DNA of 64,000 bases from Nicotiana tabacum. Taxonomy: Eukaryota; Streptophyta; Magnoliopsida; Solanales; Solanaceae. Made by a program: the position numbers and the translations under genes. Under the pieces are notes generated by a model, which was not told the origin of the DNA, did not search any database, and saw only the letters and a program-made list of their open reading frames with translations. The DNA is taken from assembly GCF_000715075.1 (NCBI RefSeq), contig NC_134097.1, forward strand, positions 68,109,190 through 68,173,189. Reading direction: 5' to 3'. Shown one piece after another: positions 33,732-44,557 of the stretch. The number at the start of each line of letters is the position of its first letter. The stretch's first letter is position 1.

Positions 33732-35764
33732 TGAAACAACCCGACCGATTTTTTTGAGCATTTGAATTCCATTCAGCCGTTAGAAGTCTTGATTAGCATC
33801 GTATGATGTATTATGACTTGTGTGAATTGTCGGATTTTGGTTTTCAGGTGATTTCGAAATTTATTTGGAAGAATGATTCTCAACAGGAAGCTTTAAGTTA
33901 GAAGAGTTGACCAAGTTTGACTTTTTGGTATTCGAACTCGGATCATAGTTTTGATGGTTCCGTTAGATCAGGATAATGATTGTGGACTTGGGCGTATGCT
34001 CGGTTTGCATTTGAATGTTCCTAGAAGGTTTTGGCATTATTTGGCGAATGTTAGAAATTTGAAGGTTTTGAATTTTTATAAGTTTGACTGGGCATTGACT
34101 TTGATGCTATCAGGTTCAAATTGTGGTTTCGGGAATTGAAATAGCTTTGTTATGTCATCTGGGACTTGTGTGCAAAATTTTAGTTCATTCCGAGTTAATT
34201 TGATAAAGTTCGGCACGAGTTTTGGAAGTTGAAAGATTTAAAATTCATTAAGTTCGATTTGAGGTGCGATTCATGATTTTGATGTTGTTATGCATGATTT
34301 GAGGCCTCTAGTAAGTCCAAGTTATATTATAAGACTTGTTGGTATGTTTGGATGGGGTCCCGATGGGCTCATGTGTGTTTCAGATAGGTTTGGGTTGTGT
34401 TGCACTCATTTTTTATATTTCGACGTCGTTTTTTCAAGCATAAATGACACCACACATTAACCAAATGAGCTCCAATTTCTATTTTGATTGAAGCATTATA
34501 TCCATATAGTAATTTTGGAATCATAGCAAATGGAATAATCATGTTTCGACATCGTATGAGGAATTTATAGTCATTTAACTAAGAAATGGGTTGCTAGATT
34601 TTTTCAGATCAATTACGCAATTGCCACTGAATTCGTATTTGAAAATTTGCACTATTTTTAGATATTGAAATCAACATATCTCATTTATTATAGGGTCAAA
34701 TGGAGTGATTCAAAAGTCTAACTTGAATGAAATTTCATATGGAATCCAATGGAGGCATCAAAAGTGAGTTTTGAGATAATTTGACATAAGAAACGAGGCA
34801 AAATAGCTGGACATAAATATAATATCGAGGGTTTGTTCATTTCGTCATATATTGAGTTGGGAATCTCGGATTTGGGCGATTTTGGAGGCAATTTTCACCA
34901 CATGGATTGAGATAAGTGTTCTATACTCGGTTTGGTTATATGTCATGAATCCATCTTCATTTTTAGCATTTGATTGATGATTTCGAAGTGAAATTTCGGG
35001 ATTTTTGTCTAAAAATTTTAAAGTGAATTTTTGAGTTTTGAACACCGATTTGAAGTCAGATTTGAGTGAAACTAGTAAGGTTGGACTCGTAATTGAATGG
35101 ATTATCAGATTTTGTAAGTTTCATCGGATTCTGAGGTGCGGGCCCGAGTTTGACATTTTAGTTGTCTTTAGGCTTCTGATTAAAGATTAAACCTTTTTCG
35201 ATTGGGTTTGTTTCCTTTGGCATTATTTGGTGCTCTTGAGTTTCTTTTGGCTAGTTTTGTGTCGTTCGGTGGTTGATACGCACGGAATGGCATTTTTAGA
35301 GTATTGTTTAGCTTGTTCATTATTAGATTTGACTTGTTCGAAGTAAGTAACACTTCTAAATTTTGTGCTAAGGGTATGGACCCCTGAATATATATGTTAT
35401 GTGTTTGGTATTGAGGTGATTCACATGCTAGGTGATGGGCGTATGGGCGCGCTCTGTGTGAATTATAACTCGGATGATTATGTGGTACCATGTAGTATTC
35501 TATCTTGTTTTTATCCATATAATTTCTACATACTAGGATAATTGAGTTGTGATCCATGTTAGAAATCATGTTTATTCTATGTACATATTTTGTTGGGACC
35601 CACTGAGGTCATTCTTGTTGTTAAGTTTTTTGCTTAATTTGTAATTACATGCTCACTCATATTCATTCATTTGCATATCATTTCTCAATCTCTGTTATCA
35701 CTGTTTGAGTTGATAGGCATGAGATTTGTGAGCCCAATACACTGGAGAGATTGATGACTGAGAT

Positions 35765-36060
35765 GAGGCTGAGTGCCAGATTGGGAGTGATATTGATGGG
35801 ATCAGGTTGCACGCCTCAGCAAGTATTATTTATTTATGATGGGATTGTGCTGCACGCCAAAGCAGGTATTATGATTTATATGTGGATCAGGTTGCACGCT
35901 GCAACAAGCCTTATGGCTATATATGGATCGGGTTGCACACCGCAACTGGCCTTATGGCTATATGTGAATTGGGCTACACACCGTAGCAGGTCTTATAAGC
36001 TTTATTACTATTGATGGGATCGGGATGCGTGCCGCAGCATGCATCGTATGGTGCTGAGTG
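35765..36060 (+). repeat. Tandem array in C 3' LTR
   Basis: About six diverged units of 45-55 bp with GGGATCRGGTTGCACGC and a CGCAACARGCCTTATGG-like second half. They lie 2.03-2.33 kb from the LTR start. The words resemble the reverse complement of the array at 1-165. Confidence 0.8.
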
Positions 36061-36654
36061 ATTGAGTGTGCTGAGGGAATTAGCATGATCAGTGGGAGTG
36101 CGATACAGTGAGATTGAGTACTCTGAGAGTGTGAGTACATGAGTTCATCACTGTGATACATTGCATTGACATGTATATTTGACATACAGGCATAGAGATG
36201 CATTTCCTCATGCTAGACTGTATTGTGACATTCATGACTTCACATGCACATTGACATGTATGCATAGAGATGTACTTTCCTCATGCAATCTGAGATTGAA
36301 ATATTTATCTGTTGTCGAAGGTTTTTGCGAAAAATCACAGTTTACTTATGTACTCACATTTTGATGAATTCGGTGAAAAATTTGGGTTTTACTGTTATAC
36401 TTGAGAAGCATGCCTCTTTTTCCGTAACTATTGACAAGCCGAGCATTATATCTTTGAGTTGTTTCTTGTACTACGTTTGTGATATTGTTATGAGTTGTTG
36501 TTGGCTATTAGTGTTGGGCTCGGACCGTTTATCCATGTTCGTCAATGCTTTCAACCTAAGGTTAGGTCTGCTACTTATTGAGTACATAGCGTAGGTTGTA
36601 CTCATACTATACTTTTACACATGCATGTAGATTTTGTATGATGATTGTTGATGT

Positions 36655-37032
36655 ACAGTACAAGGTAAACGGGCGGGTAGGATATGGTTCGGGTCAAAAA
36701 CGGGTAATAAAAATGAATAAATTATCCAACCCGACCCATATTTAATACGGATAAAAAACGGGTTAACCGGTGAATAATATGGGTAACCATATTATCTATG
36801 ACTTCTTGTGTTTGATCACCTTTGAGAGAATTCTTAATTCTCCCTAACTTGAGGAACCCTCAATTTGAGATTTTACGAATGTAAAAGTTAGACCTATTGG
36901 TTATCCATTTCTAAATGGATAATACGGTTCTTATCCATTTTTGACCCATTTTTAAAAAGTTCATTATCCAACCCATTTTTAGTGGATAATATGGGTGATT
37001 AACTGTTTTCTTTTAACCATTTTACCACCCCT
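36655..37032 (+). mobile_element. hAT-like MITE in C 3' LTR
   Basis: 378 bp, flanked by GTTGATGT and ATTGATGT (7 of 8 bases match). The ends are inverted relatives: CAGTACAAGGTAAACGGG on the left and, on the other strand, AGGGGTGGTAAAATGG on the right. GGGTTGGATAATG-type segments inside are also inverted. The 5' LTR of C has the empty site (GATTGTTGTTGTGTATGG near 2577). An 8-bp duplication and CAGGGGTGG-like tips fit hAT. Confidence 0.85.
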
Positions 37033-37345
37033 ATTGATGTGTATGGCGGGAGATGGCATTTAAGATATATATGTGTTCCGGTCATAGCTGCCTCTTATTC
37101 TTGGTAGCTTTAGAATTATTAATGTTTTTCATCTATATTTCAAATAAATAATGTATTTATTCTATACCAGCTTTGTAAATTCTAAATCTTAGAAGCTCAT
37201 GATTTGTACTACCAATCCTTGAGATTTTGTATAAAAACTCAGTTATTTCATCATTTATTTTTTCTAGTTAAATCTCATTTGAATAGGATTATTGCTAAGA
37301 GTTGGGTTAGGTACTATCACAACTAGTCGATTTTGGATCATTACA

Positions 37346-37783
37346 CTCAGTTATGTAATTTGCCTATCCATGTGCGCGTTTTGTCCACAGTTAATATAAG
37401 CTACTTCAAGACTTGAGTAGTGTCTACTTACACTTTTTGTATGCGAACTATTGTATATTAAATAGCAATTATTTAATATGTAAACAAAGCCTCAACTCAA
37501 CTTGAGCAGTGCAGTTCATTGTATGTGAATTAGTTGTAGAGCAAATTAATTTTCTTTTTAGTATTAGTGCTATTTTTCCAATAACTTCTATAATCGAAAA
37601 AGGGAAAAGAGGATAATACCATGAAGATGGAGTATCTGATTATATTTTGGGTTACCTGGGAGTTGGAAACACCATAAATTTAAGTCACATACTAATCTTT
37701 GTTATTCAAATATACATCTCATCACCTGTCATCCCAATTCTTGCTTATATTTTTAAAATCTTGCTCAAGTAAAGGTGAAAGTG
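37346..37783. other. 438 bp not assigned to any repeat
   Basis: AT-rich sequence between elements C and F. No open frame of note. It contains two loosely similar ~100-bp stretches (ACTTGAGTAGTG near 37408 and ACTTGAGCAGTG near 37500, each followed by a TTGTATGYGAAY word), suggesting an old local duplication. It may be original host sequence or a fragment of an unrecognised repeat. Confidence 0.5.
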
Positions 37784-38409
37784 TCACGGCCCAGTTTGTC
37801 CTCCGTGAACTATCGTGACGACACCTAGTCTCTACGACTAGGTAAGCCTAACAATTGCGGAAAAAGGGAAAACAACAGATAAAACTAATAAAAACTGCGG
37901 AATAAACATAATGAAGGTTTTGAAATGTCGCTCGACATATACAAATATAACTCTCAAACTGAACAACATCCCAAAACCCGGAATCTCATAAAATCACAAG
38001 CTAAGGATACAATATTGTGCTCTAACTCCATAATGTCTAAGTCAAATAAATACAGAAGGGTTAAAACTATAAGAGAGAATGGAAAAGGACTCCTAAGTTT
38101 GCGGACGCGGCAGATATACCTCAAAGTCTCTAGAGAATCGCCTCGCCTCAAGGGTAGTAGGGCTGAGTCGAAGTAACTGGATCTGAACACGAAAAACATG
38201 TGCATGAAAGGTCATGAGTACACCACAGCGGTACCCAGTAAGTGCCAAGCCTAACCTCGGTCGAGTAGTGACGAGGAAGGTCAGGGCCCTACCGGTCATA
38301 TACGATAATATATAAGAAAAAGAAGCAGTATTAAAGTAACACAAAGTAATAAGAGTAGCAACAACTACAACAGAGACAAAATAATTATAGAAGGAATACA
38401 GCTCAACAC

Positions 38410-38700
38410 AGAGATAACAACTGGGGATCTCTCAGGATACCGTCCTGTAGTCCTCAAATGTAAATATCCAGTGGATCTCCCGGATGTCGTTCCGTAGTCC
38501 AACTCATAGTGCGCGGGGAACTACCAGAATCCCAATCCGTAGTCCCAAATGTAAATACTCAGTATTGGTGGAATCTACCAGGTGCAGTCCCGTAGTTCAA
38601 ATATAAATGTGCAAAGGGATTTACCGAAATACAAATTCATAATCCCAAAGAAAACATGCAGGGGAATCTCCCGGGATACCGTCCTGCAGTCCCAAAGTAA
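38410..38700 (-). repeat. Tandem array in F 3' LTR
   Basis: Five to six diverged units of ~50-60 bp. The plus-strand words are GGGGATCTCTCAGGATACCG, TCCTGTAGTCC and AAATGTAAATA. It lies 1.83-2.12 kb from the LTR start, a position equivalent to the arrays in E, D and C but with unrelated sequence. Confidence 0.78.
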
Positions 38701-39559
38701 ACACACAGCAGCAACACGAAGAATATTCAATTCGACCCAATTTCATACCAAGGTAAAACAGGTACTTCTAACCTAGCATGCTGCACATAATTCAAATAAA
38801 GCAGTTTGAGCAAGTAAAGCAATTAAGTCAATTATACATGCTTCCCTAAGCTAACAGTAGGCTTAAATTGTAAGTAGTATAAACAGGGAAGTAAACACAG
38901 TTATAATAACTTAATGAAAATAAGATTTTCAACAATTAGCACATGCACGCACTCGCCACCTCATGTACAAGGCATTTCATATATCAACAATGCCAAATCC
39001 TAAGGGGAGTTTCCCCGCACAAGGTTAGGCAAGCCACTTATCTCGAACCAACTCAGTCAACTCAATACCACATTCTTGGCACGAGTATTCGACTCCAAAT
39101 GGCCCAAATCTATTCAAAGTAATTGTATAATGTAAATATAACTTCAAGTAACTGATTCAACTAGTTAATTCGAAGGTAAGACGGGAATTTAGGAAAATCG
39201 CCCCAAAAAATGCCCTGGGCCAACGTCTCGGAATCGGGTAAAAGTTATGGATTATGAACCCTCATTCACTCATGAGTCTAACCATACCAAAATTAACCAA
39301 ATCCGATGTCAAATTCCCAATCAAAACTCAAAAATTAGGCCTTAGAACTTTTCCAAATTGTTTCCCCAATTTCTCATCCCAAATCCGAAATTAGATGATG
39401 AATTCACGTTTAGATTAATGAGTTATAAGCAAAAAGGAGTTAGGAATCATTACCCAATTGATATCTTTGAAAATCCCTCAAATCCGAGCTCCCAAACTCT
39501 AGTTTTGATAAAAATGGCTAAACCCTCGATTTTGAAAGTTTATAATCTACCCTGGTAAA

Positions 39560-39835
39560 TCCTTCTTCGCGAATGTGGAAGGACTATCGCGCCCGTGAAG
39601 CACAACTTTAATGGGTCCAGAATTCCTTCATCGCGAACGCGATGATCCTGTCGCAAACGTGATAGCAACCTTCTCCCTCTTACGCGAACGCAGGACCCTT
39701 TTCGCGAACGAATAGGCATACGACCTCACAGCTTCGCCAACGCATGACCATCATCACGAACGCGAAGCGTTAAGCTTCTACCAGCCCCAGCACCTCTTCG
39801 CGAACGCGAGACCCCACTCGCGAACATGAAGAAGG
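39560..39835. repeat. Cluster of TTCGCGAACGCGA-like words in LTR F
   Basis: About nine CpG-rich words (TTCGCGAATG, TCGCGAACGCGATG, TACGCGAACGCAG, TTCGCGAACGA, CACGAACGCGAAGC, TTCGCGAACGCGAGA, CTCGCGAACATGAAG) within 275 bp, 690-960 bp from the LTR start. TTCGCGAA is itself palindromic. Confidence 0.8.
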
Positions 39836-40586
39836 AAACTAGAACTGGAGACCTGCTGCATTTTCTGCAATTGTCTAAGTCCAAAAATGACCAGTTGAGC
39901 ATCCCAAACTCACCCGATGTCCCCCGGACCTCAACCAAACATGCCAACCAATCCTAAAATATCATTCAAACTTGTTCCAAACTTTGGAACGCTAAAAACA
40001 ACATCAAAACGCCAAATTAACATCGGATTCAAGCCTAATAATTACAAAAAGTCTCAAATTCCGCTTTCGATCAAAATTTCTATCAAACTTCATCCGAATG
40101 ACCTTAATTTCTGTAAGCACGTCACATTCAACACTACAGAGCTACTCCAACTTCCCAAATTCCATTCCGGCCCCGATATCAAAATCTCACTATCAAACCA
40201 AAAACTTCAAAAATTTAACTTTCGGCATTTCAAGCCTAAATAAGCTACAGACCTCCAAAACACAATCTGAACACGCCCCTATGTCCGAAATCACCCCATG
40301 AAGCTAACAGAACCGACGAAATTCCATTCCGAGTCCGTCTTCATACTGCTCCGACTACGGTCCAAATTCCTAAAGCTTAAGCTCTCTTTTAGGGACTAAG
40401 TGTCCTAAAACACTCCGATACTCAAAACAAATCATCCCGGCAAATCAAAATAGCAGAAATAAACACGTGGAAAGCAGCTAATAGGGGATCAGGGCATTAA
40501 TTCTTAAAACGACCAGGTCGTTAATTCGTTCGTCCTCGAACGAGCATAGAGACATACCTGAAGTGGAGAAAAGATGAGGGTAATGG

Positions 40587-41722
40587 CTACGTATATCCTG
40601 TTCGGCCCCGCCACTGAACCTTCACTGATGCAATGTTCGTTGACCTCAGCTTCCGAACCTGCCTGTCCAATATCGCCACTGGCTCCTCAACATAAGATAG
40701 ATCCTTGTTTAACTGGACTGAACTGAAATCCAACACGTGCGATGGATCGCTGTGATACTTCCGAAGCATCGAAACATGAAATACCGGATGAACTCCTGCC
40801 AAACTGGGAGTTAAGGCAAGCTCATAAGAAACCTCCCCAATCATAGGTGAAACCCAAAGAAGAACCCGCTCTCTAACTATATAGGAAACATCACGAACCT
40901 TCCGGTCTGCGTAACTCTTCTGTTTGGACTGGGTTGTACGGAGTGTATCCTGAATCACCTTAACCTTCTCCAAAGCATCCTGAACCAAGTTTGTGCCCAA
41001 TAATCTAGCCTTACCCGGTTCAAACCAACCCACCGGGGATCTACACTGCCTACCATATAAGGACTCATACGGTGCCATCTGAATGTTGGACTGATAGTAG
41101 TTGTTGTAGGCAAACTCCACCAGTGGCAAGAACTGATCCCAAGAACCTCTAAACTCCATCACACACGCATGGAGCTTATCCTCAAAAATCTGAAAAGTGC
41201 GCTCGGACTGTCCGTCTGTCTAGGGGTGAAATGTTGTGCTCAACTCCACCCGAGTACCTAACTCATGCCGTACAACCCTCCAGAACCGCGATGTGAACTG
41301 AGTACCTCTATTTGAAATGATTGAAACTTGAATGCCATGCAGACGAACAACCTCCCGGATATAAATCTCCGCCAATCGCTCCAAAGTATAGGTAGTACAT
41401 ACAAGAATGAAGTGCGCGGACTTGGTCAGCCGATCTACAATCATCCAAATGGTATTGAACTTTCATAAAGTCCGTGGGAGCCAACTACGATGTCCATGAT
41501 GATCCTCTCCCACTTCCACTCTGGAATCTTTATCTGTTGAAGGAACCCACCCGGTCTCTGGTGCTCGTACTTCACCTCCTAACAATTGAGACACTGAGCT
41601 ACAAACCCAAATATATCTTTCTTCATCCGCCTACACCAATAGTGCTATCTCAAATCCTGGTACATCTTCACGACACCCAGATGAATGGAATACCGCAAAC
41701 TATGGGCCTCCTCTAGAATCAA
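40587..41722 (-). pseudogene. pol: Element F integrase and chromodomain remnant
   Basis: The HHCC region (41722-41480) has three in-frame stops. A frameshift follows the first catalytic Asp (RIIMDIVVG). The core frame (41444-41220) has IISNRGTQF, where the second catalytic Asp is Asn (residue 45). A TAG interrupts HP*TDGQSE, just before the catalytic Glu. The rest is open to 40587 and ends HPVFHVSMLRKY...EEPVAILDRQVRKLRS..VKVQWRGR, the Tekay C-terminus leading into the chromodomain. After that, ~30 bp appear deleted: the following DIRSHYPHLF is in another frame, so the aromatic core of the chromodomain is lost. Confidence 0.88.
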
Positions 41723-43141
41723 CTACCGAAGCCCATCAACATAGGGTACACAAATCCGACCCTGCATCATCAATACTCCATCATCACCAATAGTCACATA
41801 TCTGGCATCGCCATGCAGGACCTTGTCCTTAAGGACAAGCAAATGAGGGTCATTAAACTGATGCTCCCGGATAGGATCAAACAAGGAAGACTGTGAAACC
41901 ACACAAGCTAGAATCCGACTGGGCTCCGAAATATCCAATCTCACAAAATGACTGGCTAAGGCCTGAACATCCATCTCCATGGGCCTCTCTGCTGCTGGAA
42001 AATAAGCCAAACTCCACAAACTCTCCGCCCAGTGACTCAAAGCATCAGCCACCACATTGGCCTTGCCTAGGTGATACAAGATAGTGATATCATAGTCCTT
42101 CAACAGCTCTAACCACCTCCTCTGACGCAAATTAAGGTATTTCTGCTTGAACAGATGCTGCAAACTCCGGTGATCGGTATAAATCTCCCAAGACACACCG
42201 TACAAATAACGGTGCCAGATCTTCAAGGCGTGAACAATAGTAGCTAACTTGAGATCATGGACAATATAATTCTTCTCATGTACCTTCAACTGTCTGGATG
42301 CGTAGGTAATCAACCTACCGTCCTGCATTAATACGGCTCCAAGGCCAATCCTTGAGGCATCACAATAGACAATATAAGACCCCAAACTTGTAGGCAATAT
42401 CAGAACTGGGGCTGTAGTCAAAGCTGTCTTGAGCTTCTGAAAGCTCTCCTCACACTCTTCTGTCCACTAGAATGGAGCACCTTTTTGTGTCAGCCTGGTC
42501 ATAGGTGTTGCAATAGATGAAAACCCCTCAACAAATCGACGGTAATAACCCGCCAAGCCAAGAAAACTATGGATCTCTGTAGCTGAGGACGGTCTGGGCT
42601 AACTCTGCACTGCTTCCACTTTCTTTGAATCCACCTTTATCCCCTCACTCGATACTACGTGACCCAAGAATGCCACGGAATCCAACCAAAACTCACATTT
42701 CGAGAACTTTGCACATAAATTCTTTTCTCTCAAAGTCTGAAGCATTGTCCTCAAGTGCTGCTCATGATCTTCCCGACTCTGGGAATATACCAGAATATCA
42801 TCAATAAAGACAATGACAAACGAGTCAAGATGTGGCCAGAACACACTGTGCATCAAATGCATGAAGGTTGATGGGGCATTGGTCAGCCCAAATGACATAA
42901 CAAAGAACTCATAATGACTATACCAAGTCCTGAAAGCCGTCTTAGTGATATCTGGCTCCCGAATCTTCACTTGATGGTAACCTAAACGCAAGTCAATCTT
43001 TGAAAACATTCGTGCACCCTGTAGCTGATCAAACAAATTATCAATACGGGGCAAAGGATAACGGTTCTTCATTGTAACTTTGTTCAACTGGCGATAGTCA
43101 ATGCACATACGCATAGAACCATCCTTTTTCTTCACAAACAA
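41723..43141 (-). pseudogene. pol: Element F reverse transcriptase and RNase H
   Basis: One frame with two internal TAG stops between 42421 and 42599. [22 protein letters not shown], Asp50 in [12 protein letters not shown], and FIDD at residues 112-115, so the RT catalytic Asp residues are intact. RNase [15 protein letters not shown] keeps the first Asp; HDLKLATIV has Lys where Glu is expected; [12 protein letters not shown] keeps the next Asp. [32 protein letters not shown] is typical of chromoviruses. The end of this block ([13 protein letters not shown]...) leads into integrase. Confidence 0.9.
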
Positions 43142-43989
43142 GACAGGAGCACCCCAAGGTGATAGACTGGGCCGAATAAACCCTTATCAAGCAATTCCTG
43201 TAACTGATCCTTTAACTCCTTCAGCTCAAGAGGGGCCATACGATACAGAGGAATAGAAATGGGCTTAGTGCCCGACAATAGATCAATATCTCTATCAGGC
43301 GGCATGCTCGAAAGATCGGCTGGAAACACATTAGAAAAATCCCGTACTACTGGCACTGAATCAACTGTAGGGGTATCAACACTAACATCTCTCAAATAGG
43401 CCAGATACGTGTCACACCCCTTCTCAACCATTCGCTGAGCTTTAAGGAAAGAAATAAGTCTATTGGGAGTGTGATCTAAGGTACCCCTCCACTCTACTCG
43501 CGGTATACCTGGCATAACCAGCGTCACAATTTTGGTATGACAATCAAGAATAGCATAATGGGGCGACAACCAGTCCATGCCCAAGATCACATCGAAATCT
43601 ACTACGCTGAGCAATAATAAATCGGCTCTGGTCTCAAAACCACTAAGAGAAACCAAACACGATCGATAAACGTGGTCTAAAACAAAAGAATCTCCCATAG
43701 GAGTCGAAATATAAACAAGGAAACTCAAATAATCCCAAGATACACCCAAATGCGGGGCAAAATAAGAAGACACATAAGAACAGATGGAGCCTAGATTGAA
43801 TAAAATCGATGCATCTCTATGACAAACCAGGATAATACATGTGATGACAAAATCAGAGGCAACAACCTCGGTACGGGCAGGAAGGGCATAATATCTGGCC
43901 TGGCCTCCCCCTTTAGGGAGATCTCTACCTCCCTGACCTCCACATCTAGCTGTCTCAGCAGGTGGGATAGAAACTGGTGCTGTAATCAT
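43132..43989 (-). pseudogene. pol: Element F protease and start of RT
   Basis: 285-codon open frame. ASILFNLGSICSYVSSYFA is the retropepsin active site, with Asn in place of the catalytic Asp (residue 65). DVILGMDWLSPHYAILDC is the conserved second motif. From VVRDFSNVFPADLSSMPPDRDID the RT N-terminal region begins. A one-base deletion near 43165 shifts into the frame of the RT block. The Asp-to-Asn change alone would inactivate the protease. Confidence 0.88.
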
Positions 43990-44557
43990 AGCTTGAGAAC
44001 TCTGCGGGGTACGCTATAGCTGAGAAGTCTTTGGAGGTGCCCCTCCTAAGTGTGGGGCAATCCCTTACCATATAGAGTGTGTCACCACACTCAAAACAAG
44101 CTCTGGGAGGATGTGGAAGCTATGACTAGCTCGGGCCAGGTCTACTGGACTGACCATTGAAAGCACCCCACGGAGGAGGCGCACTAGATACTGGAGGTGC
44201 ATAATGAGGCTCCTAAGGCCTAAAAAGAGCTGGAATACCACTAGCTACTGGAAGATCGGAATGAACGGGGCGACTCATATAACCCCTACCATGACAAACT
44301 GCAACTGGAGCACGAGCACCAGAATAATGGCCCGACTCTCTAGACCTCTTGGCCTCCCTCTCCTAGCAATGCTCACCACCTGCTGATAAGAAATATCCAT
44401 CTCCAACTCACGAGCCATGCTAGACTTGATGCGGGGAATAAGCCCCTCGATAAACTGGTGAACCCTCTCGCGAACAGAAGAAACCAAGGCTGGTGCATGT
44501 TAAGGCAAGCTAGTGAAACGGACATCAAACTCCGAGACAGTAGTAGCACCCTGGCGC
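43990..44557 (-). pseudogene. gag: Element F gag C-terminal part, cut by Ogre B
   Basis: The frame at 44487-44275 reads SSVRERVHQFIEGLIPRIKSSMARELEMDISYQQVVSIAR, typical of Del/Tekay gag. The zinc knuckle near 44060-44108 reads C-F-E-C-G-D-T-L-Y-M-V-R-D-C: the His ligand is Tyr. Stops and frameshifts separate these parts. The gene ends abruptly at the Ogre B junction, with GGCGC (44553-44557) the expected 5-bp target duplication. Confidence 0.85.

Larger units (their letters stand above)
33732..37345 (+). repeat. 3' LTR of element C
   Basis: Starts TGAAACAACCCGACC and ends GGATCATTACA. Its last ~1.1 kb, without the MITE, matches 2188-2901. It contains a tandem array (35765-36060) and a MITE (36655-37032). 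Unlike E, D and F it has no CpG-word cluster at 690-1000 bp. Confidence 0.85.
37784..40523 (-). repeat. 3' LTR of element F
   Basis: On the minus strand it runs from TTAACGACCTGGTCG (40523) to GGGCCGTGACA (37784). The expected TG at the start and the preceding G-rich polypurine tract are missing: CGAGGACGAACGA is joined directly to ATTAACGACC, whereas C has about 20 more bases there. Confidence 0.82.
37784..44557 (-). mobile_element. Element F: Del/Tekay-type chromovirus, 3' part, decayed
   Basis: Minus-strand Ty3/gypsy element; its 5' LTR and gag N-terminus lie beyond the right window edge because Ogre B is inserted in gag at 44557/44558. Order from right to left: gag end, zinc knuckle, protease, RT, RNase H, integrase, chromodomain remnant, 3' LTR. 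Many stops and frameshifts show it is old. Confidence 0.9.

Noticed and set aside
37346..37783. Possible host gene fragment
   Set aside because: No open frame, splice pattern or domain; too short and AT-rich to support a call.
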